Source: Halospeciosus flavus
GTDB taxonomy: Archaea; Halobacteriota; Halobacteria; Halobacteriales; Halobacteriaceae
NCBI RefSeq assembly: GCF_029814175.1
Contig: NZ_CP122312.1
Coordinates: 3,100,001-3,164,000, forward strand
Length of the DNA stretch: 64,000 nucleotides
Direction of reading: 5' to 3'
Under the pieces are notes generated by a model that was not told where the DNA came from, ran no database searches, and worked only from the letters and a program-made list of their open reading frames with translations. Of the stretch, positions 45,876 through 53,760 are shown in pieces (position 1 is the first letter of the stretch; each line of letters opens with the position of its first letter). Position numbers and translations under genes: made by a program.

Positions 45876-46583
45876 ATGGAACCGGACCCGCGGGAGGGAC
45901 TCGCCGAGCGTATCGCCGGGGAGATCACGCTCAGCGACGACCCAGGTGCGACGCTCCGGAAGTGGCGGACCGACTTCAACGTCTCGCAGACCGACCTCGC
46001 CGAGGAACTCGACGTCTCTTCTTCGGTCATCTCCGACTACGAGAGCGGGCGCCGCGAGAGCCCCGGTATCGGGCTCGTGAGCCGACTCGTCGAGGGCCTG
46101 CTCGACATCGACGAGCAGCGCGGCGGCGACCGCATCCGCCAGTACGCCCGCGTCCTCTCCGCGGGGTTCGAGAGCGACGTCGTCCTCGACCTCCGCGAGT
46201 ACCCGACGTCGGTCCCGCTCGGCGACGTCTACGACGCCATCGACGCGACCGAGGTCGCCGCGGGCGACCGCGACACCGTCAACGGCCACACGATCATCAA
46301 CAGCATCAAGGCCATCACGAAACTCTCCTCGGACGAGTTCTACCGCCTCTACGGGCAGAGTACGAACCGGCTGCTCGGATTCACCGGTGTCTCTCGCGGG
46401 GAGTCGCCGCTGGTCGCCCTCCGCGTCGTGAACCCGACGCCGAACGCCGTCCTCCTCCACGGCATCGACGAGGACGAACTCTGGGAACACGCCCCCCGCC
46501 TCGCCCGCCGCGACGGCTACTCGCTGGCCGTCTGCGAGACGCCGGTCGACGAGATGCTCGACTCCCTCCGCGCGCTGGCCTGA
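45876..46583 (+). CDS. Helix-turn-helix (XRE-like) regulator with C-terminal sensor domain
   Basis: This 235-residue protein has an XRE-type HTH at about residues 26-62 (LRKWRTDFNVSQTDLAEELDVSSSVISDYESGRRESPGIGLVSRLVEGLL). The C-terminal half (EYPTSVPLGDVYDAIDATEVAAG...GFTGVSRGESPLVALRVVNPTPNAVLLHGI) looks like a ligand-sensing domain I cannot name. HMG-CoA synthase is encoded two genes away, so a role in isoprenoid lipid control is conceivable but unproven. ATG 45876 is used because EPDPREGLAERI precedes the HTH by a normal length. Confidence 0.85.
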   Translation: MEPDPREGLAERIAGEITLSDDPGATLRKWRTDFNVSQTDLAEELDVSSSVISDYESGRRESPGIGLVSRLVEGLLDIDEQRGGDRIRQYARVLSAGFESDVVLDLREYPTSVPLGDVYDAIDATEVAAGDRDTVNGHTIINSIKAITKLSSDEFYRLYGQSTNRLLGFTGVSRGESPLVALRVVNPTPNAVLLHGIDEDELWEHAPRLARRDGYSLAVCETPVDEMLDSLRALA

Positions 46584-46600
46584 ACCGTCGACAGGACCGT

Positions 46601-46610
46601 TTTTCTATCC
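46601..46610 (+). promoter_or_regulatory. T-rich promoter/terminator element
   Basis: GTTTTTCTAT follows the regulator's stop codon by about 18 bases and precedes the GTG start at 46629 by about 20-28 bases. It may end one transcript and start the next. Confidence 0.4.
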
Positions 46611-46628
46611 CGCCGAGAAACGTCGACT

Positions 46629-47003
46629 GTGCACGTCAGTCGCCTCGCGTTCGCCGTCGTCGCCGCCGCGGCCGCGGCCGTCGTCGCGGGCGTGTCCACG
46701 CCCGAACTCGTGACCGGACCGGTCCGCCTCGTCGGACCGCTCTACTTCGTCCCGGACCCGCGGTGGACGGCCGCCGGGAGCGCCTTCGTCACCGCCGCAC
46801 TCACGTACCGCTGGCTCGGCGCCTCGCTGGAGTCGGTTCGCTACTCCCTCGCCGTCGCGCTCGGGTCCGGGAGCGTCGTCTTCTTCGTCGGCTTCGGTCT
46901 CGGCCTCGTCTCGCTCGGCCGCGTGTTCGGCGTCTTGCTCGGACTCGGCCTCGCCGCACCCGTCGGAGGACTCGTGGCGCTGGCGCTCCATCGAGGATCG
47001 TAG
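46629..47003 (+). CDS. Small membrane protein, unknown function
   Basis: This 124-residue protein starts with GTG. Hydrophobic segments LAFAVVAAAAAAVVAGV, AGSAFVTAALTYRWLGA, SLAVALGSGSVVFFVGFGLGLVSLG and VFGVLLGLGLAAPVGGLVALAL suggest four helices. The loop LVTGPVRLVGPLYFVPDPRW is the only polar feature. The family is not recognised. It ends next to a polypurine tract separating it from the convergent HMG-CoA synthase gene. Confidence 0.65.
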   Translation: MHVSRLAFAVVAAAAAAVVAGVSTPELVTGPVRLVGPLYFVPDPRWTAAGSAFVTAALTYRWLGASLESVRYSLAVALGSGSVVFFVGFGLGLVSLGRVFGVLLGLGLAAPVGGLVALALHRGS

Positions 47004-47066
47004 AGAGAACGGAGAGGAGACGGCAGAGACGGGGAGAGACGGGAAGACGGAGACGGAGACGGAGAC
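47002..47066. repeat. Purine-rich low-complexity tract with GGAGAC repeats
   Basis: About 60 bases free of T on the plus strand end in ACGGAGACGGAGACGGAGAC (47046-47065). The tract lies between two convergent genes, so it belongs to both 3' regions. Read as minus-strand RNA it is pyrimidine-rich. Confidence 0.75.
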
Positions 47067-47069
47067 GCG

Positions 47070-48407
47070 CTACTCGACGTAGGTGTACTTCCGCTCGTTC
47101 ATGCGGCCCCAGCCGTCGAAGACGAACTCGCCGTCGGGGGTCGTGAACGGTTCGAGTTCGGTCTGCTTCTCGTGGTTGTGGCGGTCGTGGACCTCCTCGT
47201 ACTCCTCGAAGGAGAGGTCGTAGCGCCGGTCGAGTTGCGACTCGACGTCGATGGCCTCGATCTCCTCGTCCCACTCGTCGGCGACGGTCTCGGCGTGGAT
47301 CTCGGCCTGTGCGCCGGAGCCGTAGGAGCCGACGAGGAGTTTCTTGCCCGCCATGTCGGTGCCCTTCTCCGCGGCGTCGCGGAGCGCGCTCAGGCGTGCG
47401 AGGTGGACCGACCCGGTGTACCAGTTCCCGACCTCACGGGAGACCGAGAGCGTCGGTTCGATGGCCTCGGCGTACCACTCGCGGTAGGCGTCGGTGTCCG
47501 AGAGCGCGTCCATGTACTCGCGGATGGCCTCCTGGTAGTCCTCGTCCTCCGCGAACCCCTCGGGGCGCGGGAGTTCGCCGATCTCGGCGGCGAGTTCCTC
47601 CTCGATGGGCGTCCCGCGGATCATGTGACGGTAGCCGAGGACGGCGGCCTTCCGGACCATACCCGGGAATGGCGTGTGGAACGGGATGTACTCGTACTGG
47701 TCGGGATGGGACGCGCCGGCGACGCTCTCGAAGTCTTCGAGGGCCTCGCGCATCCGGGCGAGGTACACCTGGATGGAGCGCTTCCCGTCGACGCTCGGGA
47801 ACTGCTGGTTGGGCTTGAGGAAGTCAGTCTCGTCGGCGCTCCCGTAGCCCTGGTGGGTCGAGAGTTCGACGAGGTCGGGGTCCTCGGTGACGTACATCGC
47901 GACGGCGCCGGCGCCCTGCGTCGCCTCGCCGGCGTCGCCGCGGGCGTAGAGCGCGGTGTCGGTCGCGATGACGAGCGCGCCCCGCCCGCGGTTTCGCCCG
48001 GCCTTGATCCAGTTGTAGGCGTCGTCGAGACTCTGGGTCCCCGCGATGCAGGCGAACTTCCGCTCGCCCTTGTTCGCGTGGTGGAAGTCACCGTCGTAGA
48101 CCTGTTCGAGACAGCCGGCGACGTACGTCGAGACGGGCTTCGAGTTGTCGAAGGCCGACTCGGTCGCGACGTCGATGCGGCCGATGTCGTCGGGCGAGAG
48201 ACCCTTGCGCTCCATCAGCCGGTGGGCGGCGTTCGCGCCCATCGTGACGATGTCCTCGTAGGCGTCGGGGAACGAGGAGTTGTTGAGTCCCAGTCCCTTC
48301 GTGTACTTCTCGGGGTCGTCGCCCTTCTCGGGGGCGAACGTCCCGGGGAGGTCGAGTTTCAGTTTTCCCGTCCAGATTTCGACGGCGTCGATTCCAACTG
48401 CAGTCAT
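47070..48407 (-). CDS. mvaS: Hydroxymethylglutaryl-CoA synthase
   Basis: This 445-residue thiolase-fold enzyme condenses acetyl-CoA with acetoacetyl-CoA to HMG-CoA, the entry to mevalonate and archaeal lipid synthesis. Catalytic residues are visible: Glu83 in VATESAFDNSK, Cys120 in KFACIAGTQS and His244 in IPFHTPFPGMVRKA. The sequence MTAVGIDAVEIWTGKLKLDL fixes the start. It is the haloarchaeal type related to eukaryotic and Gram-positive enzymes. Length is normal. Confidence 0.95.
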   Translation of the reverse strand: MTAVGIDAVEIWTGKLKLDLPGTFAPEKGDDPEKYTKGLGLNNSSFPDAYEDIVTMGANAAHRLMERKGLSPDDIGRIDVATESAFDNSKPVSTYVAGCLEQVYDGDFHHANKGERKFACIAGTQSLDDAYNWIKAGRNRGRGALVIATDTALYARGDAGEATQGAGAVAMYVTEDPDLVELSTHQGYGSADETDFLKPNQQFPSVDGKRSIQVYLARMREALEDFESVAGASHPDQYEYIPFHTPFPGMVRKAAVLGYRHMIRGTPIEEELAAEIGELPRPEGFAEDEDYQEAIREYMDALSDTDAYREWYAEAIEPTLSVSREVGNWYTGSVHLARLSALRDAAEKGTDMAGKKLLVGSYGSGAQAEIHAETVADEWDEEIEAIDVESQLDRRYDLSFEEYEEVHDRHNHEKQTELEPFTTPDGEFVFDGWGRMNERKYTYVE

Positions 48408-48477
48408 GTCTTGGACGGTTCTTCACGGGACGGGCATATGGATTTGTCGATTGTGGGGTTCGACGATCGTGGAAGAG

Positions 48478-50010
48478 TTACGGATTTGTTCCGCCCGCAG
48501 TGTCCGTAGTGTTCCGTTTGGCCTCGTTCCCCTGTGTGTCGGTGACGACACCGACGATGGTGTAGGACTTGCCGTAACCATCGGATTCCGTGAGCGTCGT
48601 CTTGTCGTTCGCCGACTTCCCCTGAATATTGACGGCAGTCGAGTCGACGATGGTATCGTTCCGTCGGAGGTGGAACTCGACGGTGTCGAGGTTCGCGTCG
48701 GTGTCGCTCACTTTCCAATGGACTTCGAAGCGTGCCTGGGACCCATTCGACTGGTCCTTGACCGTGAAGGTGTCGAAGGTGGGATTATTGCCGCTCCCGC
48801 CCGTCCCGCCGGCGCTAACGACCCGGACCTCGAACGTCACGGTCTGTCTCTGGTTGGGTCCGTACGAGGCGGTCACGTTCACAGTTTCGCTCGCGTCGGA
48901 GATGCTGTCCGGCGCCTGGTAGATGAACGCCGTTTTGCCCTGCTCGCCGCTCGTTGCCGACGTCGGCGAGACTCTGCCGCTCTCCGCTGTGGCGTTGACG
49001 CTCACGCCGGCGACCGGGTTGTTGAACCGGTCGCGGACCTGTGCGACGAGGCGTTCTGTCCCACCGACTTGCACCGTGGCGCCGCCACCACGTATCTCGG
49101 TCAGGTAGTGCGCACCGGGTCGTTCGACACCGGTCCCGACACCCAACTTCGCCATCTTGAGCGTGTACGTTCCGGGTTCGAGGACGAGTCGGACCGCGCC
49201 CGACCCAGTGCGCTCGACGGCGAGGAGATGGCGGTCGTCGCCGTCGTTCGGGTCGGTGTCGTACTCGCTGGCGAGCGTCTGGTTCCACTTCGCGACCGGC
49301 AGCGCCGTCGGCAGCGTGATCGTGATGTTCTTGCTCGCGTTCGTCACCGCGATTTCGGTGTACGGCGCGCTCACGGGTCGTGGCGCGACACTCGCCGACT
49401 CGGATCCGCCTTCCGTGAGGTTCCCACCGAGTGCGACGAGCGTGATCTCGCTCCCGTCGACGACGGTCGGACGGGCGTCGATCAGCGTGGCGTTCTCGCT
49501 GGTGTAGTTCCGGTAGAGCAACGTGTTCTCGTACCCGATGCGTGGCGAGTCGTCGAGGTAGTTGTACTCCGCCTCGTAGACGAGCGACTTCGAGGCGAAC
49601 GTGTGTTCGCCGCCGCCCCAGTAGTCGGCAGTCTCGCCGTCGAGTGCCTTCGCGTTGTCGACGATTATCTGTCCGCCGCCGACCGTCTCGGTCGTCAACC
49701 GACCGTTCACGGGCGGGGGATTTACGAAGAAGATCCGCGAGGGGTAGCGTGCGCCGAGGGCGACACTCGTCGGGTAGGTGTTCCCCGAGGAGGCCGTCCG
49801 GAGGAGTCCGTCGCGGAGGTGGACCATGTCCGACTGGACGGCCTGTGCGTGCTGGAACTCGACCGCTTCGTTCTGCGCGGGAACGACCTGTGCCTGGTAG
49901 AGAGAGAGCAAGACGACGAGGATGCCGAAGACGAGTACGGCACCGACGACAGTCGACACGCCACGGCGGTCGTCCCGGAGTTTCACGATACCGTCACTTG
50001 CGCGCACCAA
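48478..50010 (-). CDS. Type IV pilin-like secreted protein with Ig-like (Big_1) domain
   Basis: This 510-residue protein has a class III-type leader, DDRRGVSTVVGAVLVFGILVVLLSLYQAQVVP, as in archaeal pilin-like proteins. A beta-rich extracellular region follows. At about 335-400 GTERLVAQVRDRFNNPVAGVSVNATAESGRVSPTSATSGEQGKTAFIYQAP matches the invasin/intimin-type Ig fold, and a second beta domain lies near the C-terminus (WKVSDTDANLDTVEFHLRRNDT). Many NxS/T sites suggest glycosylation. It could be a minor pilin with an adhesin head. It is unusually long for a pilin subunit. Confidence 0.8.
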   Translation of the reverse strand: MVRASDGIVKLRDDRRGVSTVVGAVLVFGILVVLLSLYQAQVVPAQNEAVEFQHAQAVQSDMVHLRDGLLRTASSGNTYPTSVALGARYPSRIFFVNPPPVNGRLTTETVGGGQIIVDNAKALDGETADYWGGGEHTFASKSLVYEAEYNYLDDSPRIGYENTLLYRNYTSENATLIDARPTVVDGSEITLVALGGNLTEGGSESASVAPRPVSAPYTEIAVTNASKNITITLPTALPVAKWNQTLASEYDTDPNDGDDRHLLAVERTGSGAVRLVLEPGTYTLKMAKLGVGTGVERPGAHYLTEIRGGGATVQVGGTERLVAQVRDRFNNPVAGVSVNATAESGRVSPTSATSGEQGKTAFIYQAPDSISDASETVNVTASYGPNQRQTVTFEVRVVSAGGTGGSGNNPTFDTFTVKDQSNGSQARFEVHWKVSDTDANLDTVEFHLRRNDTIVDSTAVNIQGKSANDKTTLTESDGYGKSYTIVGVVTDTQGNEAKRNTTDTAGGTNP

Positions 50011-50037
50011 TACTTAAAGTCCGGCGACCGTGGTCGC

Positions 50038-50625
50038 TCAGTCCTCGTCTTCGTCCTCGATGAACTCGGGTTCGGCGAGGGCGTCCTGCAGGCTGTCGAG
50101 GCCGTTGACCCACTCGGTGACGAGGCCGTACTCGATGTCGGCGACGACGTCCATGTCGAGGTCCTCGCCGTCGATGATGCGGGTGCCCGCGCAGGCGGCG
50201 AGACCGAGCGCGCGGTCGAAGTCCTCCTCGGATTCGGCCTCGGCCGCGGCGTGGACGTACTCTTCGACGCTCGCCTCCTCGGCGACGCCGTCCGCGACGT
50301 ACTGCTCGGCGGAGTAGAAGACGGCGACGAGGCTCGTCTGGACGCCGTCGACGAGCATCAGCGTGTCCTCGTCCTCGATGTCGGGTTCGGCGAGCACCGT
50401 CTCGCGGATGTCCGCGAGTTCTTCGAGGGTCTCTTCCTGTTCGAGTTCGCCGTCGTCGTACGCGGTGACGATCTTCGCGACGGCGATGGCGACGTCGTCC
50501 TGTAGGTTGAGGAGGAGTCGAGCCGACTCCTCGTCTTCGGGGTCGATCTCCTCCTCGCGGAGGCGGTCGAGCCAGTTGTTCCAGCGTTCCTCGGAGTAGA
50601 ACTCCTCCTCGGGGGCTTCGCTCAT
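50038..50625 (-). CDS. DUF2150 family protein
   Basis: This 195-residue highly acidic, largely helical protein starts MSEAPEEEFYSEERWNNWLDRLREEEIDPEDEESARLLLNLQDDVAIAVAKIV, a pattern I recognise from the archaeal DUF2150 family. The middle includes DTLMLVDGVQTSLVAVFYSAEQYV and the end EDEDED. No catalytic motif or signal is visible. The function of the family is unknown; its wide archaeal spread suggests a basic cellular role. ATG 50625 is the natural start. Confidence 0.82.
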   Translation of the reverse strand: MSEAPEEEFYSEERWNNWLDRLREEEIDPEDEESARLLLNLQDDVAIAVAKIVTAYDDGELEQEETLEELADIRETVLAEPDIEDEDTLMLVDGVQTSLVAVFYSAEQYVADGVAEEASVEEYVHAAAEAESEEDFDRALGLAACAGTRIIDGEDLDMDVVADIEYGLVTEWVNGLDSLQDALAEPEFIEDEDED

Positions 50626-50738
50626 ACTCACTACGCCGGCCGCCCGAGACAAAGGCCTTTCCTTCAAGACGAGTTCGGTGGTAGCGCGCCTCTCGGCTGC
50701 GTCGGCGGGCGATTCGGGCCTGTCTGGTGCTGTACGCG

Positions 50739-51583
50739 TCAGTCCAGCGTCGCCTCCGTGTCGACGTCGTAGACTGCCAGCGGCGTCTCGACGTGCGCGC
50801 GCCGGACCGCGTCGTCGTATCCCTGCGAGAGGAGCCAGTCGACGCGCCGCGGGACCGTCTTCGGTCCCATCACCGCACCTGGCCGGTCGGGGTCGTCGAC
50901 GTAGTCGGTCTCCATCAGGAAGAACTCCTCCGTCTCGATGGCCTCCTCCAGATACTCCTTCTCGCACATGACGCTCGGCGTGACGCCGGCGAGTTCGCCG
51001 ACTGCGTAGTGTTTGACGACGCGCTCGGGAGGAGACCCTGCTCTTCGGCCCAGTCGGCGACGTCGGTGAGGTCGTCGGTCATCTCGGTGTGGAGTTGGAC
51101 GGCGACGTTCGTCTCGGCCCCCTTCGCCAACGTGTGCTCGAGCACGTCGTTCGACGCCTCCCACACCGCGTCGGAGACGTCGTAGTGCGGGCGTCCGGAC
51201 TTGAGCGCGACCGCCTTCCCGTCGGCGGCGTACTCGGCGGCGACGTCGATACCCGCGCACATCAGGTCGCGGGCCTCCTCCGGAGTGAAGCCACGCTCGT
51301 CGACGAGTCGCGAGATCAGTCCGGGGTGGACGCCCAGCACGGGCCAGGCGGTCCCGCGGAGCACTTTCGCGGCCTGGTCGACGATTTCGAGAGTGCGTTC
51401 GAAGACCGCGCGGAAGTCCTCGCCGGTCTCGGCCTCGACGCCGAGGTGCCACGACGGCTTGTTGACGACGAGCAGGTGGGTGCCGCCGCTGCGGGCGAAG
51501 TCCTTCACGGCCTCGATACCGCGGGCGTTGTCCGGGTCGAGGTGGAGGTGGTTGTCGAGAACGGGCGTGTCGAGGTCGCGCAT
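50739..51583 (-). pseudogene. TatD-like metal-dependent hydrolase, frameshifted
   Basis: From 51583 the protein reads MRDLDTPVLDNHLHLDPDNARGIEAVKDFARSGGTHLLVVNKPSW with the HLH metal motif of amidohydrolases, and later LGVHPGLISRL and VALKSGRPHYDV. At WAEEQGL the frame breaks and resumes as PPERVVKHYAVGELAGVTPSVMCEKEYLEEAIETEEFFLMETDYVDDPDRPGAVMGPKTVPRRVDWL to the stop at 50739. One missing base at about 51030-51033 (GGGAGGAG for GGGAGGGAG) accounts for it. Corrected length is about 281 residues, normal. Family members are nucleases or hydrolases of unclear substrate. Confidence 0.82.
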
Positions 51584-51615
51584 GTCCGGCGGTTCGCCCG
51601 CCGGCGGGAAAAGCC

Positions 51616-53055
51616 CTAGAGTTCCTCGGTCGGGCCGCCGCTGCCGAACGCAGTGGAGAGCGCCTCGCGCATCTGCGTCAGGTCACGGACCTCCCGACGG
51701 AGGTCGGCGACGTCCTCGCGGAGGTCGGCGCGGGCCTGTCGGGCGTCGCCGGCGAGCATGTCCACGTCGTCCTCCAGGCGCCGAACACGCGTCTCGTGGG
51801 ACTCGCCGAGGGCGTCCAGTTCTCCGCGGATGTCGTCGATGTCCTCGCGGACGGCCGCGGTCTCGTCACCGACGTCCGCCACCTCGTCCCGGAGGGCGGC
51901 GACGTCCTCACGGAGGGCGGCCCGAGCGTCGCGTGCGTCGTCGGCCGCCGTCCGGACCGTGTCGAGTTCGTCGTCGACGTCGTCGAGGCGTGTCTCCGTC
52001 TCGGCGAGGAAGTCCGTCCCGTACTGGTCGATGACCTCCTCCAGCACGTCGGCGTACGCGGCGAAGTCCTCCATCCGCGTCTGGAGGTGGCGGAGTCGGA
52101 CCGCGACGCTCTCGCCGGTTGACTCCGCCGGCGACTCCGCGACGCCGAGCGCCTCGCGGAGGGCCTCTCGCTGTGCCTCGTCGGTCTCGCCCGTCTCCAG
52201 TTCGGCGACGAGACGCTCGACGAGTGACGAACTGGCGTCGTCACCTCCCTCGTCAGCGGGTTCGGCGTCTGCAGTGACGACCGACTCGTCCGCTGGATCG
52301 GGTGCCTCGGTCGCCGGTTCGATCGCCGCCTCGGTCGTCTCGTCCGTCTCGGCGTCGACGACGCGCTCGACGACGTCGACGGGTGCTGCTGGCTCGTCGG
52401 AGTCCTGCGATTCGTCGGTCGTGGCTGGCTCGATTCCGACCGATTCGGGAGTGACAGTCTCCTCACGCTCGTCCACGCCTTCACCTCCGCTCTCGATTTC
52501 GCCTCGGTCTGCGACCACGTTCGACGCGGCCGGCGGTTCGGGTGACTCGGCCGGCGTCGACGACCCGAGGACGATACGCTTCACGTCGGCGAGGAGACTG
52601 TCTTTCCCCGAAGCGGGGACGTCGCCGGCGCCCTCGACACCGGCGTCGGCACCGGCGTCTCTCCCGGAGGTCTCCGTCGGCTCTGCCGATTCTGACGACG
52701 GGTCGGTGACGGACTCGACGCGGGTTACGCGGGGCTCACCGTCGAGGAGGCCGTCGTGGACGTCTTCGGTCACGAGTCCGAGGACGGCCGTCGTCGGCTC
52801 GTCCGGTCGGACCACGGTCTCGAAGGCCACTCCCGAGTCGTCGGCGTCCCACTCGGTGGGGGAGTGGTCGGGGTGGAACCCGATCTCGTCGATGGGGTCA
52901 CCGGTGAACGACTGTTCGATTCGGGCGCGCACGGGACTCTCGGTGGCCGTCGTCAGGACGTACTCCGCGGTCACGCCGCGGTCCTTGCGCTCGACCGTTC
53001 GTTCGACGGTGACCGCGTCGGTCCGGGCGATAGCGGGTTCGTCGGTGTCGTTCAT
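51616..53055 (-). CDS. Haloarchaeal coiled-coil protein with beta-rich N-terminus
   Basis: This 479-residue acidic protein has three parts. About 1-110 is beta-rich (VTVERTVERKDRGVTAEYVLTTATESPVRARIEQSFTG). About 110-290 is a disordered Glu/Asp/Pro/Thr-rich linker. About 300-470 is a long coiled coil (RHLQTRMEDFAAYADVLEEVIDQYG, then repeated LREDVAALRDEVADV and REDIDDIRGELDALG heptads). No membrane helix or enzyme motif is seen. It might scaffold a membrane or nucleoid process, but nothing proves this. ATG 53055 is chosen over one nine codons upstream. Confidence 0.72.
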   Translation of the reverse strand: MNDTDEPAIARTDAVTVERTVERKDRGVTAEYVLTTATESPVRARIEQSFTGDPIDEIGFHPDHSPTEWDADDSGVAFETVVRPDEPTTAVLGLVTEDVHDGLLDGEPRVTRVESVTDPSSESAEPTETSGRDAGADAGVEGAGDVPASGKDSLLADVKRIVLGSSTPAESPEPPAASNVVADRGEIESGGEGVDEREETVTPESVGIEPATTDESQDSDEPAAPVDVVERVVDAETDETTEAAIEPATEAPDPADESVVTADAEPADEGGDDASSSLVERLVAELETGETDEAQREALREALGVAESPAESTGESVAVRLRHLQTRMEDFAAYADVLEEVIDQYGTDFLAETETRLDDVDDELDTVRTAADDARDARAALREDVAALRDEVADVGDETAAVREDIDDIRGELDALGESHETRVRRLEDDVDMLAGDARQARADLREDVADLRREVRDLTQMREALSTAFGSGGPTEEL

Positions 53056-53157
53056 GGTGGTTGGTAGGCCACCCCACAGCATAAGCTCGCGCTTCGTTTC
53101 GACTGTCGAGTGTCCGCCTTCGGTGGGTCTCCGTGGTGACCTCCGGGGAATCGACGC

Positions 53158-53637
53158 TCAGTCCTCGGCCGTCGCCTCTTCGAGCGACACCGCGTCGGTC
53201 GCGGCGTTCCGGAGCGCGTCCGACCGACCGTGCTCGCCCGGCGCGATGGCGAGCGTCCGAAGTCCGTGCCGGCCCGCCTTCTCCAGTACGGGCTTGAAGT
53301 CGGTGTCGCGGGAGGCGATGGTGAGGACGTCGATACCGCCCTCGACGACCAGTTCCGTCGCGTCCACCGCGAGTTTCACGTCGACGTCACCGCTCGTCAC
53401 CTGGACCTCGTACCCGCGGGCTTCGCCCGCCTGGATGAGACCCGGCGTCGCGTGCTCGTCGAGGTAGAGGCGCGTCGTGACGAGGTCGCCCGCCCGCTCG
53501 GCGGCCTCGCGGACGTCGTCTAAGTCTACGTCGAACTCTTCTCGCAGGACGTTCGGTCCGTCGACGAAGAGCGCGACCCGCGGTTGGGACAGCGCGTCCG
53601 TCTCGTCGCCGGCGACTCGGTCCAGAAACCCGGCCAT
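53158..53637 (-). CDS. NYN domain (LabA/PIN-like) protein
   Basis: This 159-residue PIN-fold protein has the acidic residues of the NYN family: Asp in ALFVDGPNVLR, DVDVKLAVDATEL and LTIASRDTDFKPVLEKAGRHG. Related proteins are metal-dependent ribonucleases acting in RNA processing or decay. It is full length. The N-terminal segment MAGFLDRVAGDETDALSQPR precedes the first strand. It stands alone, upstream and divergent of the halolysin gene. Confidence 0.85.
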   Translation of the reverse strand: MAGFLDRVAGDETDALSQPRVALFVDGPNVLREEFDVDLDDVREAAERAGDLVTTRLYLDEHATPGLIQAGEARGYEVQVTSGDVDVKLAVDATELVVEGGIDVLTIASRDTDFKPVLEKAGRHGLRTLAIAPGEHGRSDALRNAATDAVSLEEATAED

Positions 53638-53639
53638 GG

Positions 53640-53760
53640 CCGCGCTTCGTGGCGAACGTGGTTAACCGTGCCGGTCGTATTTTCAACAACTCTCTAGAAG
53701 ATTGTATTTACGATCTAAAGCAAAATGTAAACCCCTCACTCGGGAAGGTTCGGACGACAC
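53640..53760 (+). promoter_or_regulatory. AT-rich divergent promoter region before the protease gene
   Basis: TATTTTCAACAACTCTC and AGATTGTATTTACGATCTAAAGCAAAATGTAAACC (about 53678-53732) are clearly AT-rich. The GCAAAATGTAAACC part lies 30-43 bases before the ATG at 53761 and could hold the TATA box. GATTGTATTTACGATC also looks partly palindromic. Confidence 0.45.
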
